From Arthrobacter gengyunqii (GTDB lineage: Bacteria; Actinomycetota; Actinomycetes; Actinomycetales; Micrococcaceae), in the NCBI RefSeq assembly GCF_023022985.1, contig NZ_CP095461.1:3596001-3660000 (forward strand): a stretch of 64,000 nucleotides of DNA, in the 5' to 3' direction. Made by a program: the position numbers and the translations under genes. Shown in pieces: positions 1-8,356 of this stretch (position 1 is its first letter; each line of letters starts with the position of its first letter). The notes under the pieces were generated by a model that was not told where the DNA came from, did not search any database, and worked only from the letters and a program-made list of their open reading frames with translations.

Positions 1-197
1 CGACCCGGTTCGTCAACCGCGATGTGGCCCAGGAACACCGCGAAATCCTCGCCGCCGCGCTGAACCGCGATGCCAAAGAAGCATCCAAGTTGCTTCGCTC
101 CCACTATGAGACGACGCTGAAGGCCATTGAAAAGGCCGGTTTCTCGGAGGACTCCCCGACGTCCTCCAGCCCGGCGGCCAGCGGTTCGGCCAGATAA
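1..197 (+). CDS. GntR-family regulator, C-terminal FCD domain (5' end outside window)
   Basis: Only the last 65 codons are present, read from base 3 to a TAA at 195-197. The peptide contains EHREILAAALNRDA followed by RSHYETTL, the typical last helices of the all-alpha FCD effector domain of FadR-type GntR repressors (the H-E-I-L-A-A and H-Y pattern). The tail is a short Ser/Pro-rich extension. The DNA-binding winged helix lies outside the window. Its position next to the catabolic genes suggests it may regulate that cluster, but this is inference from location only. Confidence 0.7.
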   Translation, partial: TRFVNRDVAQEHREILAAALNRDAKEASKLLRSHYETTLKAIEKAGFSEDSPTSSSPAASGSAR

Positions 198-250
198 GGA
201 TCCGGGCAGCGGCAACACCCAACGGGAGATCTCCGGCCTCCCTGCCGGAC

Positions 251-276
251 CCGCGGGCAGCACCTGCTGCCCGCGG
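251..276. terminator. Strong hairpin between convergent genes
   Basis: A perfect 12-bp inverted repeat (251-262 against 265-276) has a 2-base loop and lies between the converging GntR and FAD-oxidase genes. There is no clear T-run on either side, so it may act as a bidirectional barrier or a terminator of the non-canonical high-GC type. Confidence 0.5.
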
Positions 277-293
277 TCCGCGGTCCGGGCCCC

Positions 294-1865
294 CTAGGAA
301 CGTACAGCCGCTCCATCCACGGCCGGACGGAATTTGGCCGGCCAGACCCCCTGCTTGCCCGGGGACAGGATGCCCTTCGGATCCACGGCGTCCTTCAGGA
401 CCTCTTGGAATCGGCGGAGCGCGTTGTTGTTGAAGTCAAAGCCGTCGGCGATGGTGTCCATGTAGTCCACATGGCTGCGGTACGGCGCATAGCCGCGGCG
501 GCGGGCGGCTTGGAGCAGCTTGGCGTACAGTTCACGCGCCCGGGCCAGCATCTCCTCGTTGCCGTTCTCGAAGAAAATCATGGTCACGTGGACCATGTGC
601 CGCGGATAGAGGTGGTATCCGATGTACAGGTCGAATCCGTACTCCCGGTACAGGGCCTTGGCCTCCTGGTAGAAGTCCCAGACATCCTGGCCTCGGGCCG
701 GAAGGATCGGAGCGGCGTCGATATGGCCGCCGTTTTCCGCCGCCCAGGCCACTGTCGACAGCGGTTTCAGCGTGGGCACGCCCGCCATCTGCGTGCGGTC
801 CATTGGGGCGATGTCCTCATAGGCAACCTGTGCCCCGTCGGATCCCTCGTAGGTGCGGGCCTTGACCGTGAACCCCTCAAGCCCGGCGAACCGTTCGCGG
901 ATAATTTCCAGCCGACGCTCGGCCAGTCCCTTGTCGCCGTAAATGGCAAACTTCGCGTTCCACTGTCCGACGCCCATTTCGTGGCGCATTTCCTCGAGCC
1001 GCTCGTCCGGAATCGACCCTTCGCCGGTGTACCAGCGCGACCGCGGGCCGTTCATGGTGGCCGCCCGGACCACATTTCCGCAGAGTGCGTTGTTCTGGAT
1101 GATGTCCTCGCGCCGGAGCTGGGTGAGGATGTCCACCAGCTTGGGCATGTCCTCCTCGCGTTCCACCACAACGTCGCCGTTGATGTAGACGTCGGGCCAG
1201 GGCATCAGCCACAGGCCGACCTTCGTCGCCACGCCCAGGTTGGACTGGGTGAACAGTCCGTCGAGCGTGGGACCGAAGCCGCCCTGGAAAAGCGGTCCGA
1301 GGTCAGTGCCCTCCATGGCCCACATGCCCGTGCGGAGCAGCTCGCCGTCGGGCAGCACCACCTCCATGCCGCAGAGGCTTTTGACGTGGTCGCCCATGGG
1401 CGTCATGCCGTAGCCGCGGTCCAGCATGTTCCCCAGCACCGACCCCCAGCCCAGTGCCGGAACGGACATCCAGAGCTTGAGGCCCTTGGCCTTGATGTGC
1501 TCGAACAGGTCAAAGAAGGTGACACCGGGCTCGACGACGGCGTAGTTCAGTTCGTCGTTGACCTCCAGGATGCGGTTCATCCGGCTCAGGTCCAGCGCCA
1601 CCATTTCAGTCCCGCGGGGCTCCGGCCCTCCGTAGCCGAGATTCTTCCCCCGGGAGAAGGTCCAGAGCGGTACCTCGAGTTCGCCCGCCAGGCGCACCAG
1701 CTCCTGCACTTCTTCCACGCACCCGGGCATGACGCCCGGCCATTTCCCGCGTCCGGCGTTCAACGGGTACGGGTCAATATAACCGGCCTCGGCGTTCGGA
1801 CGGATTACGTTTTCGGCACCGACAATTTCAGCGGCACGGTCCAGGAATGCACTGCGGCTGTCCAT
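294..1865 (-). CDS. FAD-dependent oxidase/dehydrogenase, VAO/PCMH (4-cresol dehydrogenase-like) family
   Basis: This 523-residue flavoprotein has an N-terminal FAD-binding PCMH domain, with SRGKNLGYGG at 71-80, GNMLDRGYG at about 145-153 and a TQSNLGVATKVG segment near 206-217. The C-terminal substrate-binding domain ends with PKGILSPGKQGVWP. Length and domain order match vanillyl-alcohol oxidase and the p-cresol methylhydroxylase flavoprotein, which oxidise 4-alkyl or 4-hydroxyalkyl phenols. No c-type cytochrome gene is adjacent, so an oxygen-using oxidase is more likely than a cytochrome-coupled hydroxylase. I did not identify the covalent FAD ligand with certainty. It is divergent from the LysR gene and probably initiates catabolism of a phenolic compound; the substrate is inferred only at class level. 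Confidence 0.8.
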   Translation of the reverse strand: MDSRSAFLDRAAEIVGAENVIRPNAEAGYIDPYPLNAGRGKWPGVMPGCVEEVQELVRLAGELEVPLWTFSRGKNLGYGGPEPRGTEMVALDLSRMNRILEVNDELNYAVVEPGVTFFDLFEHIKAKGLKLWMSVPALGWGSVLGNMLDRGYGMTPMGDHVKSLCGMEVVLPDGELLRTGMWAMEGTDLGPLFQGGFGPTLDGLFTQSNLGVATKVGLWLMPWPDVYINGDVVVEREEDMPKLVDILTQLRREDIIQNNALCGNVVRAATMNGPRSRWYTGEGSIPDERLEEMRHEMGVGQWNAKFAIYGDKGLAERRLEIIRERFAGLEGFTVKARTYEGSDGAQVAYEDIAPMDRTQMAGVPTLKPLSTVAWAAENGGHIDAAPILPARGQDVWDFYQEAKALYREYGFDLYIGYHLYPRHMVHVTMIFFENGNEEMLARARELYAKLLQAARRRGYAPYRSHVDYMDTIADGFDFNNNALRRFQEVLKDAVDPKGILSPGKQGVWPAKFRPAVDGAAVRS

Positions 1866-1988
1866 ATCAACACGTCACTTTCAAGATTTCCTCCGGCAGG
1901 CGCCGGAGCATGGGGTTGGTTTCTGGTGTCACCGCGGCAACGGCAGAATCACTGCTCATTGGCCGTGTGACGGAATGTCTGTTCAGTT

Positions 1989-2001
1989 ATATTGACAATA
2001 T
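1989..2001. promoter_or_regulatory. AT-rich dyad overlapping the LysR start codon
   Basis: ATATTG-A-CAATAT is a perfect 6-bp dyad around one base, and its right arm overlaps the ATG at 2000. It contains the T-N11-A pattern typical of LysR-box sites. It lies in an otherwise GC-rich divergent region between the FAD oxidase and the regulator, so an autoregulatory binding site is plausible. Confidence 0.45.
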
Positions 2002-2926
2002 GAATTTCGCGCCCAATCCGAGCATCACTCTGCGGCAGGCACTGCACTTCGTTGTGGCGGCGGAGGCCGGAACCATGAGCGAGGCTGCCCGCCGCCTGCA
2101 CATGGCACCTTCGGCAATCTCCATGTCCATTGCCGAACTGGAGCGGATTGTCGGCGCCCAGCTGTGCATCAAGCGCAAGTCGAAGGGCCTGACCCTGACC
2201 TCCACCGGCGTCGCGGTGTTCCGGCAGGCCCGCCAGCTGCTGGAGCTTGCCGACGAGATCGCTGCCCTCTCCCGCGGTGACCGGGCAGATATCCGCGGCC
2301 CCCTGACGGTTGGCTGCTTCATGACCCTGGCGCCGACCACCATTCCGCCCATGCTGGCCGAGTTCGCCCGGCAGTGCCCGCACGTGGACGTGGACTTCGT
2401 TGAGGCCTACCACGAAGATCTGCAGGACCGGCTGCTGGCCGGCTCCCTCGACGCGGCCTTCGTGTACGACATGGACCTCTCCCCCGCACTCAAATCGGCA
2501 CCGCTGTTTTCGGTTGACCCGTATATCCTGCTGCCCCAGGACCATGCGTTGGCTGCCTCCGCGTCGGTGTCACTTCGCGATATCGCGGCCGAACCGTTCA
2601 TCTTCTTCGACGCACCGCCGATCTCCAGGCGCGTGCTGGAGATGTTCAGCGACTCCGGTCTGGAGCCGCCCCGGATCCAGCATCGGTCACGAAGCTATGC
2701 GACGGTGCGCTCCCTGGTGGCTGCGGGGCGTGGGGTCTCGGTCCTGTTCCAGCATCCCGAATTCGAAGCGCCCTATGAGTCACTCGGCGTTGTGCTCAAG
2801 GCGGTCACCGATCCAATCGTCACCACCAGGGCCCAGGCAACCGTTTCGCTCGCCTGGGCCCGCAGCGTACCGCTGAATGCAAGGGCCCAGGCCTGGGTTG
2901 ACGTCGCCGCCCGCCATTTCGGCTAG
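2000..2926 (+). CDS. LysR-family transcriptional regulator
   Basis: The 308-residue protein has the standard LysR layout. A winged HTH covers about 8-68 (RQALHFVVAAEAGTMSEAARR, then SAISMSIAELERIVGAQL), followed by an effector-binding domain of the periplasmic-binding type. The reading frame is open further upstream, but homology begins at this ATG. No Shine-Dalgarno sequence precedes it, so the mRNA may be leaderless. It is divergently transcribed from the FAD oxidase and lies beside the LLM monooxygenase, the usual arrangement for a pathway-specific activator sensing a substrate or intermediate. The inducer cannot be read from the sequence. Confidence 0.85.
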   Translation: MNFAPNPSITLRQALHFVVAAEAGTMSEAARRLHMAPSAISMSIAELERIVGAQLCIKRKSKGLTLTSTGVAVFRQARQLLELADEIAALSRGDRADIRGPLTVGCFMTLAPTTIPPMLAEFARQCPHVDVDFVEAYHEDLQDRLLAGSLDAAFVYDMDLSPALKSAPLFSVDPYILLPQDHALAASASVSLRDIAAEPFIFFDAPPISRRVLEMFSDSGLEPPRIQHRSRSYATVRSLVAAGRGVSVLFQHPEFEAPYESLGVVLKAVTDPIVTTRAQATVSLAWARSVPLNARAQAWVDVAARHFG

Positions 2927-2962
2927 CCCTGACCGGCCGGCCGGGACTAATCACCGGGCGAG

Positions 2963-4276
2963 CTAGGCGCCGGGCCGGGACAGACCGAGATTGTCGCGAA
3001 GCGTCGTGCCCTCGTACTCCGAGCGGAAGTAACCCCGGTTCTGCAGCTCCGGCACCAGCTTGTCGCAGATCAGCTTGAAGCCTCCCGGGTTGAACGGGGC
3101 GTTCAGGTTGAAGCCGTCGCACGCTTTGGAATCGAACCAGTCCACCATGCGGTCCGCCACTTGGCTGGGAGTCCCCGCCATCCACTGGTGGCCGGTGGAC
3201 CGGGCCAGATCGACGATGAGCTCGCGCAGCGTCATCCCCATGTCCACGCTCTTCTTGCGGTAGATCTGGTAGCGGCTGCCCAGCTTGGGATCGTCAGAGA
3301 ACCAGGCCGCGGGAATCCGGTCGCTGAAGTCGAGCTCGCTGAGGTCCATTTTCAGGTCGGCCGCAACCTGGCTGCGCCCGTTTTCCAGATGCACGTAGTT
3401 GGCCAGCTCGTCCGCCAGATCATTGGCTTCTTTTTCCGTGTCGCCCAGGATGGGCAGGATGCCCGGTATGACCTTGACGTCGTCGGGGTTGCGCCCCTTC
3501 TCGGCCGCCATTGCCTTGAACTTGGCATAGAACTCCACGGAGGGTTCCTTGAATGGCTGGGCCGTATAGATACCGTCGGCAACCGAGGAGCCAAGGTCCA
3601 TGCCGGGACCTGAAGACCCCGCCTGCACCAGGACCGGACGGCCCTGGGGGGATCGCGGCATGTTGATGGGCCCCTGGACGTTGAAGAACTCGCCCTGGTG
3701 GTTGATGGCCCGCAGCTTGGAGCGGTCCACGTACTCGCTGTTCTCCTTGTCCACGATGACGGCGTCGTCGCCCCAGCTGTCCCACAGTTTCTGCACCACG
3801 TCGACAAACTCGGTGGCCCGGCGGTAGCGAACCACGGGGTTGGGAACATCAGCGACACCGTAGTTTTGAAAACCGTCGGAGGACGTCACGATGTTCCAGC
3901 CGGCGCGGCCGTTGGACATATGGTCCAGGCCGCAGAGCTGGCGCGCAACGTTGTAGGGCTCGGAGAAAGAGGTTGACATGGTGCCGATGAGGCCAATGTT
4001 CTTCGTCCGGGCCGCCAGTGCGGACAAGACGGTCATGGGCTCGTAGAAGCCGTTCATTTTGATGTCTCCGCGCAGCACCGTATTCGCGTGCACGATATCG
4101 CCGAAGAAGACCGCGTCCAGCTTTGCCTCTTCAGCCATCAACGTAAGGTCGGCGACGAAATCCAGGTTTCCCAACTCGTCAGCGCGGCTGCCGGGCATGC
4201 GCCAGCTGTCTTTGTGGTAACCGGCCGGCAGCATAAATGTGGTCAGCACCATGTGCTTCTTGGACTTCGAGATCAT
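2963..4276 (-). CDS. LLM-class flavin-dependent monooxygenase, NtaA/SnaA/DszA type
   Basis: The 437-residue protein belongs to the bacterial luciferase superfamily. It opens with KKHMVLTTFMLPAGYHKDSWR and contains ADELGNLDFVADLTLMAEEA, GTMSTSFSEPYNVARQL, AGWNIVTSS and QAGSSGPG. These are hallmarks of the nitrilotriacetate/dibenzothiophene-sulfone monooxygenase branch, which uses FMNH2 from a separate reductase. No flavin reductase gene is nearby. An in-frame ATG lies 66 bases upstream, but the start chosen at 4276 has an AAAGGAA site about 10 bases before it and matches where the family begins. It probably attacks an N-, S- or O-containing ring or side chain in the same pathway as the oxidase and dioxygenase. 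Confidence 0.85.
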   Translation of the reverse strand: MISKSKKHMVLTTFMLPAGYHKDSWRMPGSRADELGNLDFVADLTLMAEEAKLDAVFFGDIVHANTVLRGDIKMNGFYEPMTVLSALAARTKNIGLIGTMSTSFSEPYNVARQLCGLDHMSNGRAGWNIVTSSDGFQNYGVADVPNPVVRYRRATEFVDVVQKLWDSWGDDAVIVDKENSEYVDRSKLRAINHQGEFFNVQGPINMPRSPQGRPVLVQAGSSGPGMDLGSSVADGIYTAQPFKEPSVEFYAKFKAMAAEKGRNPDDVKVIPGILPILGDTEKEANDLADELANYVHLENGRSQVAADLKMDLSELDFSDRIPAAWFSDDPKLGSRYQIYRKKSVDMGMTLRELIVDLARSTGHQWMAGTPSQVADRMVDWFDSKACDGFNLNAPFNPGGFKLICDKLVPELQNRGYFRSEYEGTTLRDNLGLSRPGA

Positions 4277-4348
4277 TGCGTGGAGATTCCTTTCGGGACG
4301 CACGCCGCAAAAATGCGACGCCGGAGGTGTAACCATCATCACACTCTT

Positions 4349-4369
4349 TGCTTATCCAGTAAATAAGCA
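4349..4369. promoter_or_regulatory. 21-bp inverted repeat upstream of the LLM monooxygenase
   Basis: TGCTTAT and ATAAGCA form perfect 7-bp arms around a 7-base spacer, about 73 bases upstream of the monooxygenase start. The size and AT-rich arms suit a dimeric regulator such as the LysR or GntR protein of this cluster. Confidence 0.5.
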
Positions 4370-4385
4370 GTTTCTGTACTGACAC

Positions 4386-4400
4386 ATCAATAAAATTGAT
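4386..4400. promoter_or_regulatory. 15-bp inverted repeat ATCAAT-AAA-ATTGAT
   Basis: Perfect 6-bp arms lie around three A residues, about 110 bases upstream of the monooxygenase. The ATTG/CAAT core resembles the dyad at the LysR start codon (1989-2001), so one protein may bind both sites. Confidence 0.45.
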
Positions 4401-4422
4401 AATGCTCATGCGGGCACGCAAA

Positions 4423-4456
4423 CGGCCCGTCCACCCCTGCCGGGGTGGACGGGCCG
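4423..4456 (-). terminator. Hairpin downstream of the MHS transporter
   Basis: A perfect 15-bp stem (4423-4437 with 4442-4456) with a 4-base loop is followed by TTT on the minus strand. It sits 22 bases after the transporter stop codon. Confidence 0.75.
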
Positions 4457-4477
4457 CCGTGCCGCACAAAGGACTTG

Positions 4478-5845
4478 CTATGCGTTCTGCTTCTGCCGGC
4501 TGCGAAGCTGCATTTTGGCCTGCTGGGAATCGGCTCCCTCCCGGCTCATCAGGACTGCCACCAGGCCAAGGACCAGAATGGCAACCCAGAATATGCCGAC
4601 CAGTCCGTAACCGCCGCCACCCAGGACGACCAGCCCGGTGGCGATCATCGGGGTGAATCCGGCACCGAGCGTTGCGGCTCCCTGGTAGGCCAGCGAAGCC
4701 CCGGTGTAGCGCACCTCGGGCGGGAACTGCTCGGAGATGTAAGCCCCGATGGGGCCGGCCAGGATGCCCTGGATCAGGCCGTTTCCGACTATCACCGCCA
4801 AGGCGAAGTCCCACGGGTTTCCCGAGTGCATCAACTGGAGTGCGGGAAATGCCCACAACGCACCGGCCACGCCGCCGACGGCCAGAACCGCTCGCCGGCC
4901 GAAACGGTCACTCAGGCGGGCGGCGGCAAAGCAGGCGGCAATGGTGACCACCGCTGCCACACCCTTGATGTTGAGGACGAAGGAACGGTCCACGCCTTCT
5001 CCCACCGCCACGGAGACCCCCCAGCTGGTGAGGATGCCCTGCATCGTGTAGAAACCCAGCGATGCAATGAGGGTGATGATGACGAGGCGGGGGTATCCCG
5101 TGATGACCTTCAGCAGCGGCGTCTTCTGCTTCTTCTGCTTGTCCGCCGCCTTGGACTCAAGCGCTTGGAAGACGGGAGTCTCGGCAACCTTGAGCCGGAC
5201 CACCATTCCGACAAGGATGAGGACCGCCGACAACAGGAACGGAATGCGCCAGCCCCAGACCAGGAACTGGTCTCCTGTCAGGGACGAAACCAAGGAAACC
5301 ACGAGGGTGGCCAGGAGGCCGCCGGCAGGACCCCCCGCATTGGCGAAGGCTGCGGCAAATCCGCGCTTGCTGGCTGGTGCGTGTTCCAGCGCCATCAGGG
5401 TTGCTCCGCCCCATTCCCCACCCACAGAGATGCCCTGAATGAAGCGCAGCATGACCAGAATGACGGGCGCCGCGATGCCGATTTGCTCGGTGGTGGGCAG
5501 CAGGCCAATGGCGATGGTAGCGAACCCCATCATGAGCATCGAAATCACGAGCATCTTCTTGCGCCCAATGATGTCCCCGTAGTGACCGAAGATGATGCCG
5601 CCCAGCGGCCGGGCCACGTACCCAACAGCCAAGGTTCCGAAGGAGGCAAAGAGCGCAACCGCCGGAGACAGGTTCGAAAAGAACACCTTGTCAAAGACGA
5701 GTGCGGCGGCCGTCGCGTAGAGGATGAAGTCGTAGTACTCAATGATGCTGCCCATAAGGCTTGACCCGAGGACGCGGCGCAGGTCCTTCGTATTGAGGGA
5801 CTGATTGGCGGTCACATCGGGACCGGCGGTGTCATGCAAAGCCAT
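4478..5845 (-). CDS. MFS metabolite:H+ symporter (MHS family)
   Basis: The 455-residue integral membrane protein has about 12 predicted helices. It carries the MHS signatures GSIIEYYDFILYATAAALVF near the N terminus, RPLGGIIFGHYGDIIGRK in the loop between helices 2 and 3, and GISVGGEWGGATLM in helix 4. Relatives import aromatic acids, shikimate, proline/betaine or dicarboxylates with protons. The start at 5845 has a GAGAGAG site about 8 bases upstream; the in-frame ATG at 5863 lacks one. It is co-oriented with the VOC dioxygenase and the LLM monooxygenase, so it probably brings in the substrate of this catabolic cluster. Confidence 0.87.
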   Translation of the reverse strand: MALHDTAGPDVTANQSLNTKDLRRVLGSSLMGSIIEYYDFILYATAAALVFDKVFFSNLSPAVALFASFGTLAVGYVARPLGGIIFGHYGDIIGRKKMLVISMLMMGFATIAIGLLPTTEQIGIAAPVILVMLRFIQGISVGGEWGGATLMALEHAPASKRGFAAAFANAGGPAGGLLATLVVSLVSSLTGDQFLVWGWRIPFLLSAVLILVGMVVRLKVAETPVFQALESKAADKQKKQKTPLLKVITGYPRLVIITLIASLGFYTMQGILTSWGVSVAVGEGVDRSFVLNIKGVAAVVTIAACFAAARLSDRFGRRAVLAVGGVAGALWAFPALQLMHSGNPWDFALAVIVGNGLIQGILAGPIGAYISEQFPPEVRYTGASLAYQGAATLGAGFTPMIATGLVVLGGGGYGLVGIFWVAILVLGLVAVLMSREGADSQQAKMQLRSRQKQNA

Positions 5846-5921
5846 ACTGTGCTCTCTCTTCATTGGGAGGATCACGCCTTCGGCGAAAGGTCACGGCGCC
5901 CGTGGGGGGTCCCGGACAGGC

Positions 5922-6797
5922 CTAGCGTCGGTTGGACACGGGCGGAATGCCGTAGGTACGGAATCCGTCGGGGCGGAACGGGCTCCACATGTTCCACCAG
6001 TTGTCGTCGGCCCCCCAGATCACGGGAGGACGTTCGTCGTCGTAAATCTGTTCCAGGTCGGTGTAAAGCTCGACGACGGCGCCGGATGTTTCCACGTAAT
6101 AGGCGGCGATATTGTGGCCGGCCCCGTGCCGCACGGGCCCCCAGATGAGGTCCCTTCCCAGCTTGTTCAGCCGGTCGCCGAGCTTGCCGAGGTCTGCAAT
6201 GGACTGGGTCTGCCATGCGTGGTGGTGGAATGTTCCGCGGCCGGCAATCAAAGCGATTCCGTGATGGTCCGGGTTGCACCGCATGAAGTAGGCGTAGTCA
6301 TCACCGATGACATCGGAGAGCCGGAAATCCAGCACTCGTTCCAGGAAGTTCTTCATGCCCAGGACGTCCACCGGGTGAAAGTTCATGTGGCCGTAACGGT
6401 CCGGACCGAAACTCTGAAGGGGCGCTGTGTCGGGCTGCATGTCGATGTAAATCTCGAAGATCCAGCCTTCCGGCCCGATAAACGAGAAACCGTCCTGGAC
6501 GCCGGCGCTGACGGATTTTTCACTGATGATCGGCAGGTTTTCCGCTTCCACCCGTCGCCGGATGGTGCGCAGTGCGTCCCCGTCCCGCGCCACCAGGCCG
6601 ATACTGTGAATACCGTTGGTGTCGGAGTCCAGGTAGACAAGTTCATGGTGAACATTCCCGGCAGCAAGGTAGATTTCGCTTGCCGTGCGTTCGGTGACCC
6701 TCAGCCCCAGGATTTGGGTGGCATCGAAAACCGAACCTTCCACGTCCGTGGTTTGGATAGCCACATGACCCATCTCACGTATCAGGCCCCAAGACAT
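5922..6797 (-). CDS. Extradiol ring-cleavage dioxygenase, VOC superfamily
   Basis: The 291-residue protein has two vicinal-oxygen-chelate modules, as in 2,3-dihydroxybiphenyl or catechol 2,3-dioxygenases. The C-terminal module keeps the likely 2-His-1-carboxylate iron site: His137 in YGHMNFHP, a His at 191-193 in FHHHAWQT and Glu243 in VVELYTD. The N-terminal module (HVAIQTTDVEGS) is the non-catalytic copy. It cleaves a catechol-type ring next to the diol. GGAGA precedes the ATG. It lies just upstream of the MHS symporter, giving the cluster a ring-opening step. The exact catechol is not readable, and genes for hydrolysis of the ring-opened product are not obvious here. Confidence 0.83.
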   Translation of the reverse strand: MSWGLIREMGHVAIQTTDVEGSVFDATQILGLRVTERTASEIYLAAGNVHHELVYLDSDTNGIHSIGLVARDGDALRTIRRRVEAENLPIISEKSVSAGVQDGFSFIGPEGWIFEIYIDMQPDTAPLQSFGPDRYGHMNFHPVDVLGMKNFLERVLDFRLSDVIGDDYAYFMRCNPDHHGIALIAGRGTFHHHAWQTQSIADLGKLGDRLNKLGRDLIWGPVRHGAGHNIAAYYVETSGAVVELYTDLEQIYDDERPPVIWGADDNWWNMWSPFRPDGFRTYGIPPVSNRR

Positions 6798-6860
6798 CCG
6801 GTCTCCAATCAGTTCTGCAATTCCCTTGGTATGGTGCAGATCACATCCAACCGAAATAAA

Positions 6861-6889
6861 ACACTATCCGCAAATCATCTATTCTTCAA
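6861..6889 (-). promoter_or_regulatory. Candidate sigma-70 promoter for the dioxygenase
   Basis: On the minus strand, TTGAAG (6889-6884) and TAGTGT (6866-6861) are separated by 17 bases in an AT-rich stretch. Transcription would begin near 6854, leaving a leader of roughly 57 bases before the dioxygenase ATG. Confidence 0.45.
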
Positions 6890-6962
6890 CGGATTCAAGA
6901 TAATCCCTGTGAAAATATCAGCTGAAGCCGGATGTGATACCGACGGCCGCCCCGCAGCAGCG

Positions 6963-7853
6963 TCACTGGAGCGCGTCGTTGATTCGCTGCGCCACCCGGG
7001 CGAGCGCCCGGCGGGATTCCGGCGTAAAGGTGGCGGCAACATAGACATGGAATCCATCCGGGGCCACATGCAGCTCCACCGGCGATGACGTCGCGGCCGC
7101 CTTGGCAGCCAGGCGTTCGGCGTCGGGGAACAGAATGTCCCTTCCACCCTGGAACAGGCACACCGGCGGCAGATCTTTCAAAGTGTCGTTGATCGGGCTG
7201 ACCTGCCAGGAGTCCAGGGGGCGGCCCCGGGCCCACAGATTTGCGCAGTAGATGAGCCCGGGGACGTCCAGCATAGGGTCCTGCCGGACCAGCGGCGGTA
7301 TGGCGGGGTTGGACATGGTGCAGTCCAGCCACGGCGCGAAGAGGAACACCGCCTCGGGCTGGCTTTCCCTCCGGTTCCGGCGGTCGATCACGTGCGCCAG
7401 GGCCAGGCCGCCGCCGGCCGAATCACCAGCCAGAAACAGAGGTGCGCCGGGCGAGCGCCGGGCCACGGCTTTACTCACCGCATCGACAAACGGCAGGGCT
7501 TCGGCCACCGAGTGCTCCGGTGCCAGTCCGTACAGCGGAACCGTGACCGTGGCGCCGGTACGGCGGATGAGGGCTGAGATGATCCACCAGTGGGCCTCCC
7601 GCAGCGGGAAGACGTAGGCACCGCCGTGAAGGTACACCAGCTCCCTGCCGGACGAACGCCTGGGGGTCAGCGTGATCACCGGAAATCCGGCCACGTCATC
7701 CTCCCGCACCCGGCACAGGCAGCGGAGGGTGAGCGGCACGGAGTGCCGGCGCCGCCGCGCAGCGGTGCGCCGGACCGCCTCCGGTGTTCGGAAGGTCCGC
7801 GGCACTGCCCGCAGGGCGAGCCCGGCGAGCCGCATTGAGAGTGACATGGACAC
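6963..7853 (-). CDS. Alpha/beta hydrolase, hormone-sensitive lipase-type esterase
   Basis: The 296-residue hydrolase belongs to family IV (HSL). It has the oxyanion-hole motif HGGAY at 76-80, the nucleophile elbow GDSAGG with Ser145, and likely Asp239 (GGRDIL) and His269 (DGFHVY) completing the triad. It probably hydrolyses carboxylic esters of short to medium acyl chains, or lactones. There is no signal peptide; the first residues are basic and moderately hydrophobic. It lies just upstream of the dioxygenase promoter on the same strand, but nothing else ties it to the aromatic cluster. Its start could also be the ATG two codons later. Confidence 0.85.
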   Translation of the reverse strand: MSMSLSMRLAGLALRAVPRTFRTPEAVRRTAARRRRHSVPLTLRCLCRVREDDVAGFPVITLTPRRSSGRELVYLHGGAYVFPLREAHWWIISALIRRTGATVTVPLYGLAPEHSVAEALPFVDAVSKAVARRSPGAPLFLAGDSAGGGLALAHVIDRRNRRESQPEAVFLFAPWLDCTMSNPAIPPLVRQDPMLDVPGLIYCANLWARGRPLDSWQVSPINDTLKDLPPVCLFQGGRDILFPDAERLAAKAAATSSPVELHVAPDGFHVYVAATFTPESRRALARVAQRINDALQ

Positions 7854-7925
7854 ACTCCGGTCTTACCGTTGCCGGCCTGGGTGGCTTCAGCCTAGGGTAC
7901 CGGCAGGGAAACCCCATCGCGGCAG

Positions 7926-8348
7926 CTAATGGAACCTTTCCCAGGCGGACTGCCGGGACATCCCCAGGGCCGAACCAATGCTTGCCCAGCTGATTCCGCG
8001 CCCCCGGGCTGCTTCGACCCAGCGCCGGAGATGCGCGTCGACCTGCTCCCGCGCCTCTGCAACCTGCGGCAGCCGGGCCATCAGTTCGTCGTCGTCGAGG
8101 CCGTCCCAAGGAGTATCCGGAAGCATTTCCCCGGGAGTCGGAGCGGCATCGAGCAGAGCTGCGGCACGGACTGCGCAGTCACGGCAGATGGAGGCCGCAG
8201 GTGCCCCGGCCAGCAAGCCTGTTTCCTCCCTGGAACGCAGACAGAAAGAACACATGAACGGCACCGCCGTGAGTGCCGGCACTGATGCGTCTCTGGAGGC
8301 CTCGGGCATAGTGGCCAGTCTATTCGCTTGCCGCATGCTGAAAACCAA
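7926..8348 (-). CDS. Small zinc-finger plus helix-turn-helix protein (ClpX-type C4 finger), putative regulator
   Basis: The protein is about 140 residues from the TTG at 8348; ATG starts at 8336 or 8309 are also possible. It contains a CSFC...CRDC four-cysteine motif like the ClpX zinc-binding domain. It ends in a DNA-binding-like segment, GISWASIGSALGMSRQSAW, of the kind common in actinobacteria. The middle is acidic and helical. It is divergent from an MFS exporter, with two matched dyads between the genes, so a local repressor or activator of that transporter is the simplest reading. No effector-binding domain is visible; the zinc site could itself be the sensor. Confidence 0.65.
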   Translation of the reverse strand: MVFSMRQANRLATMPEASRDASVPALTAVPFMCSFCLRSREETGLLAGAPAASICRDCAVRAAALLDAAPTPGEMLPDTPWDGLDDDELMARLPQVAEAREQVDAHLRRWVEAARGRGISWASIGSALGMSRQSAWERFH

Positions 8349-8356
8349 CCCTTACC

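Noticed and set aside
405-1970. Long plus-strand ORF (521 codons) opposite the FAD-oxidase gene
   Set aside because: It is antisense to a clear oxidoreductase, has no domain, and its peptide is His/Val/Gln-rich in the way typical of a shadow frame in GC-rich DNA.
4445-5764. Long plus-strand ORF (439 codons) opposite the MHS transporter
   Set aside because: Antisense shadow of a clear membrane-transporter gene; low-complexity charged composition without a domain.
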